Shown here: positions 49,720 through 64,000 of the stretch, piece after piece
How positions within the stretch are numbered: position 1 is the stretch's first letter
Layout: every line of letters begins with the position of its first letter
Assembly (NCBI GenBank): GCA_947034895.1
Contig: OX344763.1
Location: 4,528,501-4,592,500 of the forward strand
Reading direction: 5' to 3'
Source of the DNA: Rhytidiadelphus loreus
Lineage: Eukaryota; Streptophyta; Bryopsida; Hypnales; Hylocomiaceae
Length of the DNA: 64,000 bases
Program-made: the position numbers and the translations under genes
The notes under the pieces: generated by a model
Seen by the model: only the letters and a program-made list of their open reading frames with translations
Told to the model about the DNA's origin: nothing
Databases searched by the model: none

Positions 49720-51593
49720 AGGGTGATTGCAAGAAAGACCGAATGATTTTGGTAGCATTCTGTCAAAACTGTGATTTTTTGCGTTTAGTACTATGAATAC
49801 TACAATACTACGAAACGGAGCAATCTCAGCCGTTGATCTGAAAAATCAACGGCCAATAGTACTATTAAGTATTTAATAGTACTGAAACAATGCTATTTGA
49901 AAAAATGATAGTTTGTCACAGAAAGTAGATAAAATTAAGTATAAATTAATAATAATTTGAAAATCGTGAATAAAAAAAACTAAAAATTGGCCATTTATAA
50001 AGATTTGATAGTGATTACGTTTCACCAAAAACTAAAAGAACAAAACCATCATGAATGTCTGGAGCACTATGCGCAAGGGACCCCCTATTTTGCATGCATG
50101 TTGAAGACAAAGAATTGTGTTTTTTTGAATGCCCTTTGGTGGGCACATGCTCATCTAATGTGGTGGAAATAGCCTACAAACAATTCAAGTGAGCATCATA
50201 ATTTTTGGATGCTCCACAGTACTAAAAATCCCTAAATTGCAAAGTGTGACAAATTAGCTAAGTTGACATTTAATTATAAAATTATTTTTCAAAATTTATG
50301 AAAAATAATGAATCTCATGATTTCTCAATTAGCCATCTTCAATAAAAAATTCAAGTCCATCAGCTTTATTTTCTGAAAGTTATGATTGATGGCAACTCAG
50401 TCACTTTAATTGTGACGCCAAATAGGCTTGCAATCACCCATGAGTCACTAGTTTCCTCAAAGTTTCACCATTCTTGTATTCATCTACATAAATAATGAAC
50501 ATATTGACAATTGTCATGTCCAAAAGGAATAGGAAAACCTCATGCTACTGTACGTAGAGTCAATTTTGGCAACAAATATGAGACTTTCAATTAGTCCTCC
50601 ACGTGGACTCTTGCATGCACTTTGTATGATTCACAATAGATAGGAGACATTTGCACACTATTTCAAACTGCTCCATTGCGCTATGACACACTAATAAATA
50701 GGAACTCCACATGGGGGTGAATAGGCTTTGCATGTGTTGAAAAGATAAACACCAGTTGCTTGTCTTTCCAAACTATTGTATTCATTTTTTATGTTTCATG
50801 CATTTGCCATTCTAGTACTTTTTGGACATTTCTATTGAATGCCTTCATATTCTTCTTCAACACCTTTCATATTTTGATTCAATTATAGGGTCATTTTTTG
50901 TAGCATTTAGCTTGGTACTAGCTATATTGTGATTTGTTGGAATTTATTTATTTTTAAATATGGATAATTAATATATTACTAAAAAAAATATATCACAAAA
51001 TTTGACATTTAAAAAAATGCAGTTGAAAAGTTATTTGCAAAATAGAGTGATACAATTTTTGAAGAAAATAGACACTTTGATGTTTTTATTAGTAAAATGT
51101 AGGAAAAAAAATTTACAAAGAAACCAAAAATTGAAAATTTGGAAGAATTTCATGATGAAGAGATTTCACCAAAAGAATGATCCTTAAACCATCTTCAATG
51201 TTTAGAAATACGCACGCAATGGAGCCCTATTAGCATGCATGTGGACATAAAATAATGTTAATTAAGTGCCCTTTTTTAGGTACTTGTCCGCCTAGTGCAA
51301 GAATAGACCACCAAAATTTAAACTCTAGATCATTAATTTTGGGTATTCCCTAGTATTGAACCCCCTAAAATCATAGTGTGAGAAATTAACTAAATTGAAA
51401 TTGAAATGTAAAATGATTTTTGAAATTTTCTAAAAAATTAAGGGATATAAATCATGTAATTACTATCAAGTTAGACATCTCCAATAAAAATTTCAAGTTA
51501 ATTAGGTTCATACTTCAAAAGTTATAGTGGATGACAAATCCATCACTTGAAAATGTGATGCAAAATAGTACCGGTCTTTCTTGCAATCACCCT
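49720..51593. mobile_element. 1.87-kb TIR element inserted in the piggyBac relic, with internal duplication
   Basis: Perfect 22-bp terminal inverted repeats lie at 49720-49741 (AGGGTGATTGCAAGAAAGAC then CG) and 51572-51593. A related end, GCTTGCAATCACCC, lies internally at about 50427-50441. The stretches 49987-50441 and 51140-51593 are diverged direct copies, suggesting one element of about 720 bp that acquired a second, adjacent copy. A 9-bp hairpin GCCGTTGAT/ATCAACGGC sits at about 49828-49852. No clean target duplication could be defined. No transposase is recognised inside. Confidence 0.65.
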
Positions 51594-52570
51594 ACAATAC
51601 ACAGTCCTTAAGGCATAAATCCCTCTAGACATGAACACCTTATGAGCCCAATAGACGTAAAATAATTATCTATAGTAATTACATACCCTTTCTTGTTATA
51701 CCCATCCAATAAATACAACACTACATCATGTATTGAATTAGACTCTGCTCAATCAGCTTGTCCCCTTCTAGAACTTGAGATTTTACAAAATATAGCTTAA
51801 AATTTGGTAAAAATTTGGGGACTTAATCTACCAAATACCACACCTTCATCCCCCATTTTTGAGGTTTGGGAGGCATGTACGAATGTGACATACAATACCC
51901 TTGTACCTTATCATCATTAATTTTCATCAATTGTCACAAAATTTCCTACTTTCCAACATCTCTTGCAAGCATCTGTAATTGAATTTAGCAACCACCACAA
52001 TTGTCCCATCTTATCATATCCAGGCGAATTCTTCTCATGTACATAAGATGTCATATTTGTAAGATGCAAACAATTAATGATTGAAATTGGATTTGAGTCA
52101 TAATTTGATATAACGAAATAATGAAATGTAGAGTCTTCCTTATGTCAACAACACTTTGACTAGGTTTTCATTTCATTCCCATGTACAATAGAAAGGCAAT
52201 GAATGCTATCAATCCAAAGATGGTCAAATCCTCCCACTCCTCCCACTCCATTTCTCCATCCATACCTTATTGTAGCATATAAATTTGTTTCAAGTAAAAT
52301 GGAAAGCATCAAGTCATCATTGTAGGAAGCATGTTCTGAAAGAATTTAGGCCTACATAGACTACTAAATTCTACCATCTCTAGATCATATGTTATAGAAT
52401 TTTTTCTCCAAATGGCATTTCTATACAAATGCTTTATGTCATTCACAAATCCATTGTCATCGTTAACAGAGGCACCCAATCATTATCTCCTTCCACACTT
52501 TCATAATCCGGTTTGGAATCTTCATCTCCACTATCAAACTTAGGGCATTTGGTAGGAACCCTCATGAGTT
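51594..52570 (-). pseudogene. piggyBac-type transposase relic, catalytic part
   Basis: Read on the minus strand with several frameshifts and stops, motifs appear in family order. They are an acidic KCPKFDSGDEDS stretch (52511-52550), ILLETNLYA (52273-52302, compare the usual ETNRYA), FVTIDE then MMIRYKG (about 51905-51945; first catalytic Asp), YMPPKP-KWGMKVWYLVD (51829-51880; second Asp), KKGYVITIDNYFTS (51652-51690; third Asp) and RGIYALRTV (51600-51625). This matches the DDE_Tnp_1_7 fold of piggyBac transposases with all three Asp positions still visible. The sequence then stops at the insertion boundary. It is clearly inactive. Confidence 0.75.
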
Positions 52571-54545
52571 GTCAATACTCAATTTGACAGCCAAGAGAGT
52601 GACCATGGAAGTACTCATCATTATTAATAAAATAGGGATCTTTATCCAAATTCTCTCCACCACCCACTTTATAACCTATTTCATCTTCTATATGATAATG
52701 CACAATATTTGGTGACTTTTTTCAATATCATTCTCTATTATTCCAATATAAGTGAACAAAAAGTTCTCTAAACTTAAAATTGTATTTTACATTTTTTCTA
52801 CAACTAATCTAAAACTATGCCCTTCCTTATTCACTAGTTCCTCCATCCCCATGACATCCTCCAAATCCATGTCCATCCTTGAAATCACTAGTCCCAACTC
52901 CATATAACCATCCCATGACTAAGCCAACAACTTATTCCCCACCCACCCAGCTAAATAATTCCAAATTGACTTAGTGAGAGGCTCCCTCCAACTAACGGCT
53001 CCTAATCCAAGTATCTAACATGTGCCCCTACTTTTGAACCCGAATCTCACTCCCTAGCCCAATCAATATCCATCCACCCTACTAAGCTTATAAGTTGGTT
53101 CCCATTAGAGCTATACCTCGTGACCATGACTATGGAGCTCCCTACTCCCACACTCATGTCGCATTGTTGAAGGAAAATAATGACCTACTTGGAAATTATC
53201 CTTTTAGTATAATAAGTTAGTTCCAAGGGAGATGGTCAAGTAGGAAATTTTCATGCTAATTAGAATCTCTAAAATAAAATTGAAATATCTCAATTTAAAT
53301 TCAATACATAGACAAAAACATTACTACAAAGACACTCAAAAAAATCCAATTTGGTCTTAATATACTTGATCCAACTAACTTAACACACATTTCATTATCC
53401 AAACTTCCAATTTGGTATCACACTTATAACTCAATTTATTAAGCTATCCCAACTTGTGTTGCACTCAACACTCCTTAACACACTCATAAATTTTCAATTA
53501 GGTATATAGATCACTTCTACATTCACATATTGATTCCATCTTTCCACACAACTATAATTCACATCACAAAATCTCCAAATTGCACACAATTCTAAATACA
53601 CATTCACAATACAAGTCTGTCACAATACATCAATTTGGCAAAGAATACTTTTATATTAATTTCGAAATTGATGATCAAATCACCATTACAAATGATTCAC
53701 AGTTTGTACCACTTTTGATCAACTTTCACTTACAACACCACAACATTCCAATCACATCAACCAACATTGCTTCTAACTCACAGATCATCACCAGATTCAC
53801 TCCCATTGGTTTCAAAATATCTTCTTCACAACATTAACAACATCAACTTCATATCTCCTTGTACCTGGTGACCTCTTCAACTTCCCGTCACTCCCAATTA
53901 GGACACATCTCAATCACACCAAATTCTAACACCATTCCACTCTTCTCATTAACTCACACATAGACATATCTCTACAACTCAATCTTTCGCACAACTCTCA
54001 CACAGGAAAAATGCACACAAATACATAGCACTTGTGGTTGGGATGCACACTGGATATCTGGATAGTGGGTAAAGAAAAATGAAAGAGAAAGCAACCTAAT
54101 AGGAATTCCAAACTGACAGTTATAAGTAGGGGGATGAAGATGACACAACTAATTTCCAACAACCAAATTGGAATTGATGCAACTACCATACATACCAACC
54201 ACTCTCAAACTTCCATGACTCAAACTCACCCAATTGGGCAGCCTATTCCTCCAACTAGGCATTTCTGTCACTTCATCCCACTAGGCCTATCCCACAAGCA
54301 CATTGAAAAAACACTCCCAAATTAATAAATGAACACCCAAAATCACCAACGTGGGGCACAATCAAACAAACATCTTGACAAAAACAAAAAAAATATACAC
54401 CAAACAAAAAAGAAAATCCCCAAAATAAATCTGAACAATATATTTACTCCCCCAAGATTGTACAGGGATCTCCTTCCTCTGACTATTGCTGCAAAATGGA
54501 CTTCATCTAGGCACCGGAGGCATCCACTTTGCTTGGACTTCTAAT
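52571..54545. other. G-poor, A/C/T-rich stretch
   Basis: The plus strand is notably poor in G from about 52000 to 54500. The proximal part may include the acidic N-terminal region of the piggyBac relic. Open frames such as 53580-53837 plus have no recognised domain. Confidence 0.4.
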
Positions 54546-57480
54546 TCATGTTTCTTAGTCTTAGTATGCTTGCAATTGATGCAATTGATGTGTGTTTCTA
54601 TAGTGTGTAGTAATTCTGAAGGCCACCGTACCATAGTTCTTCTAGACTAAGAGCATCTTCTCCCACACAATTCTCTTCATCAATGTTATTTTTCTAAAAT
54701 TTCCTCACAGTTTGCCTCTATCTACAATCTCAAGCTTTTGACTGTCCAGGTAGTCTTAGTCGTGATTAGAAAGAGTTTGAGACACAATAGGGTTAAAAGG
54801 TTCATCCAAAAAGGTTGCCCAAGCTAAGATTGGTGGTGGTTGTATGGTGTGTGTAGAGATGGAGACAATTTGTTGCTTGGAGTAGCATATATGAGTTGTT
54901 TGCAATTGGGAGCTCCATCATGGAGCCTAGAAGTATACCATTGGCTACAAAATTGAAGCAATTCTTTGGTGTGGAAAAACTTCCCTTCTCTCATGATTGT
55001 TTGGTATAGTAGAAAATGGTAAGATTAGGCTTCAATTCAATGTGCATAGTCAATCAAATTTCTTAAAGAAGAATTGTGAAAGAAATAGTTCAAAGAAAAA
55101 TTCCATAGTGACTCTACTTGCTTAAAGAAGAAATCTATATGTCTCAAGAACTCTTTGATGCTTATTTGTATTGGATGTAGGCTCCTTGGGCCAAGTCCTT
55201 GTAACATGAAGAACCAGTTGTGCACAAAGGGCATTGGTTTGCAAGAAAACTATGAGAGTTTGCAACTCTCTCCTTACAAGAGCAATCTCTTCCCCTCAAT
55301 GCCAAATCTCACAAACAACATGAGAGACTTGCCTAACCCATTTTCTACACTCTTCATTAGATGTGACAACTTTTGCTTCACAAGTGTTTGCCATTGTTCT
55401 AACTTTTTAGTGTCTTCTTTGAATGTAGTGACAATGGTAGAAGTAGACTACTTTCAATTGTCACAAATGGAAGGAAGATTATGTTGATGATGAGTAGTCA
55501 TTGAAGAGGCATGTAGGTGTAGGAGCCACCATTTTGTGCTATGGTTCAAGATTGAAGTTCTTTTTTTGAAGAAAGCAGCCTCCCAATTAGAAATTTGCAT
55601 TGATGTTAAATACCCATTGAAGAAGCATGTAGGTGTAGGAGCCTTTTGTGCTATGCTTCAAGATTGGAGTTCTTTTTTGGAAGAAAGTAGCCTCACAATT
55701 AGAAATTTGCATTGATGTTAAATAGCCATTGACCATAGCACATAGGTGTTGGAGTCATCATTTTGTGCTATACTTCAAGATTTGAGATTTATTTTTGAGA
55801 TGTCAGAACATCCAAAATAGAGCTTTGTATTGATGATTTGTAGGTGAAGGTTGTCATATGCAATTTGCCATCACAATTTGGTGTGCAAGATTCTATTTTG
55901 CATGTAATTTTAACTTCAATAAAACTTCTTACATCATAAATATGTAGTTTTTTCTTCTCATGATTATGATCCAACTCTCTGTTATGGTTTCATCATGATT
56001 TTTTGCAATCAATTTGGCTTGATTTGCCAAGAGAATTGACAAAATTTAAATTTTGAAAACCTTTTTGGTTATTGTTGCCTACTTATATTAGTAGTCTCAT
56101 AATGAGGCTCTTTGTTTGTAGATATTAGATACCAAAGCCATTGAAGCCCAACCTTACTTAAGACCACTCCTAAATCTCTTTGAAGCCCCCAAGATCCCGC
56201 TCTCAAAATCACTCAGGTTTAAAGATTTGTGCCTCACTAGCCTCTTTGGAGTCTAACTTCCTGTGCTGGCACTCCCGACTTCCATCTATGGTAGCCCTTC
56301 ATTGAACCTCTCTTCTAAATTGTGGTCCCCATAATTCCCCTTTTAGTATTGGGTACCACATACCTATTGGTCTCAATCAAGGCAATCAATTGCTACCTCA
56401 TTTGCCTAAGTACTTTCGAGCCCCATAACATTTGTATCTTGACAACAATTTCAAAAAGATGAAGCTTTAGTAAAAATTTCAAAAAATTATGTTGAAGGCT
56501 TACCTTACATGACCTTGCCCAAACTTGCCTATAGGAACTTATTGCCCTTAAGTTGTAGAGAGTTTTTTTTTTTCAAATTGAAATGAAATCACCCAATTGT
56601 ATATACCCAAACACCTCCACTACTCAATTGCATCATCTATCTCCAAATTTGTAATAGTTCAACTATTTGACCATAGATTCATCACACCTACATAATTCCA
56701 CAGAAAAACCACATGAAAGGATGTCTTATTCTATGTAGACTAAAAATGGTTTAAATCCCAAACAAATTCATTGAACCAAAATTAATTTAGAATGATTATC
56801 ATGAAGATCATGAAGCAAGTATTCAATCACCTTATAAGGATAGTAAATATACCATTCATCACTATTTTCCACCCACCTACTACTAAATTGTCATGCAAAG
56901 GTTGTTTGAAGTATTACCAATACCACTTGAATGCATTTGTTGTCCTTGTAGGATGTCTTCAACTTTGCTTATAGCATGACATATTCACAAAATAATAGAG
57001 CCTTAAAGCCTTGATAAAAATGCCTCTTAGAAGACAATTCGAAAAGTTGAAGCACTTTAAATTGTCAATAGAAGCATTTTCGTATCTTCCATATATCCAC
57101 ATGGTGAAAATTTTGTTGAAGCAAATTAGCAAATGTACTAAAAGCTTTTGCAAATTGAATTTTCTATTGCCCACGGAATATGTAAAATTTTCAAAAACAA
57201 TAGAGTGTTGCTCCTACAATTAAGGTACTTGGCAATATAAAGTGCCATTACCTTATGACACCCTAAGATTTCTCTTAGTCTGGACTCAGAAAATCAGAAA
57301 ATTAACAAAATTTCTCCAAATTCTTATATGAAAATTTTCTGATCATTTGACAACAAGTAAAAAAACCTTGCTACTTGTAATTGTTACTTTACCAACGCAC
57401 ATCGATGAACTCTTTGAACGGTTGCTTCCCTTCTCAAGGAGATCCCCAATCCACACTGATTATGAATTATAGTACCTTTT
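54546..57480. other. Intergenic sequence downstream of SnRK1
   Basis: No gene recognised apart from the tandem repeat at 55.5 kb. A short frame near 54825-54940 is faintly reminiscent of RNase H but too weak to call. Confidence 0.4.
55495..55800. repeat. Tandem repeat of about 120 bp, two and a half copies
   Basis: Copies begin near 55498, 55616 and 55733. Each has CATTGA-G-GCATGTAGGTGT, TTTTGTGCTATG-TTCAAGAT, and AATTAGAAATTTGCATTGAT followed by GTTAAAT. The third copy is truncated. Confidence 0.8.
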
Positions 57481-58184
57481 TAACTTCTTTTAGGTATAAT
57501 TAACGTCAAAATTTGAAAAAGTACTAAAAGGATGCTATATAAGGACACTGAGATTACAAACGAACAAAGCCAATTCAACATTAACCCATCAAAACAATGC
57601 AGCAGTAATATAAACCAGCAGTTGATGATCAGTGAGAAGACTACAAAATACACGCCACAGAACGAAAGAAAATGCACAACTTTAGTCAAAGCGGGACCAG
57701 AAAAGTGTCACCGAACAAAACCTTGCCTTGTTGAAATGCAGAAACTCATGGGCAACAAGGCGGAGACTGTTTAAGAATAATGCTGTCTCGCTGCAACGGG
57801 CTCCCACGAGGGCTGGATGGATATGAAGTGGGTACTCCCACTCCCGAGCTGCAGGAAGACGCAGGCCCTAATGGAGAACTAAGTCTTCTTCTTCTTTTAA
57901 TTGGTTCAACCTGATGTCGTTGTGCTTTGGGTGAGTTCAAAAGTTCAGAGACACGAAAGCTTTGCTCGCTTCTGGGCCCTTATTTGAGCTTCCATCCCAA
58001 ATTACTAGTCATAAAAACGAGTTCCGCAGGTCGCTTCCATAATACAAAGGGTTTTGTGGACTCGGAGAACCTTGGCCTTACGGTAGGCAGCTCGACATTA
58101 ATAAGAATGCCAGAATAATTGCCTCTGCCATTTGCACATCCTATGGGACAGCAAATCAAAACGTCGCAATGGCGGCTCCAGGGG
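57481..58184 (-). other. Probable SnRK1 3' UTR and flank
   Basis: Moderately GC-rich sequence directly after the SnRK1 stop codon (58185-58187 on the minus strand). No other coding region is supported. Confidence 0.45.

Positions 58185-64000
<5,816 letters not shown>

Noticed and set aside
54800..54960. RNase H-like (LINE or retroelement) fragment
   Set aside because: One frame gives a GVCRDGDNLLLGVA-like phrase, but catalytic residues and neighbouring motifs are not visible and stops follow quickly.

Overview
This is nuclear DNA of a land plant or close streptophyte relative. Genes are intron-rich with GT-AG introns. Five conserved protein-coding genes sit in GC-richer islands, separated by very AT-rich DNA full of decayed DNA transposons and tandem repeats. 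A SHIPPO/ODF3-like sperm-tail gene together with a plant-type SnRK1 kinase and RFC1 points to a plant with swimming sperm, such as a bryophyte, lycophyte or fern. A moss or other bryophyte is my best guess, but this is inference.

Layout. 1.5-2.8 kb: a two-exon SHIPPO-repeat gene (+) whose last intron holds a Stowaway-like MITE. 3.3-4.0 kb: a second MITE of the same family. 5.5-10.7 kb: a hAT-like element of about 5.2 kb with an exact 8-bp flanking repeat, carrying a degenerate tandem array. 12.4-13.5 kb: a GC-richer island I could not identify. 16.5-24.5 kb: RFC1 (+), 21 exons, 986 aa, complete. 26.4-28.2 kb: an element with GGGGCCGG-rich inverted ends around a 19-bp minisatellite. 28.8-32.6 kb: a head-to-head pair, ribosomal stalk protein P1 (-) and eL15/RPL15 (+). 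37.8-39.6 kb: a heavy-metal-associated (HMA) domain protein with long poly-glycine tracts (+). 42.2 kb: a possible small secreted-peptide exon (-). 44.9-53 kb: a nest of DNA transposon relics, including TTAA-flanked MITEs and a piggyBac-type transposase pseudogene split by a 1.87-kb TIR element. 58.2-63.6 kb: the SnRK1 catalytic subunit (-), 10 exons, 542 aa, complete.

The genes are housekeeping or regulatory: replication clamp loading (RFC1), translation (P1, eL15), energy-stress signalling (SnRK1) and metal or protein binding (HMA protein). The two most striking observations are these. First, the P1/eL15 intergenic space is one indel-free palindrome of about 331 bp with two perfect 80-bp arms, giving two ribosomal-protein genes mirror-image promoters and leaders. 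Second, there is a recognisable piggyBac transposase relic, a superfamily not typical of plants, close to MITEs with piggyBac-style TTAA ends. All coordinates and splice joins were worked out by eye and checked only for reading-frame continuity.
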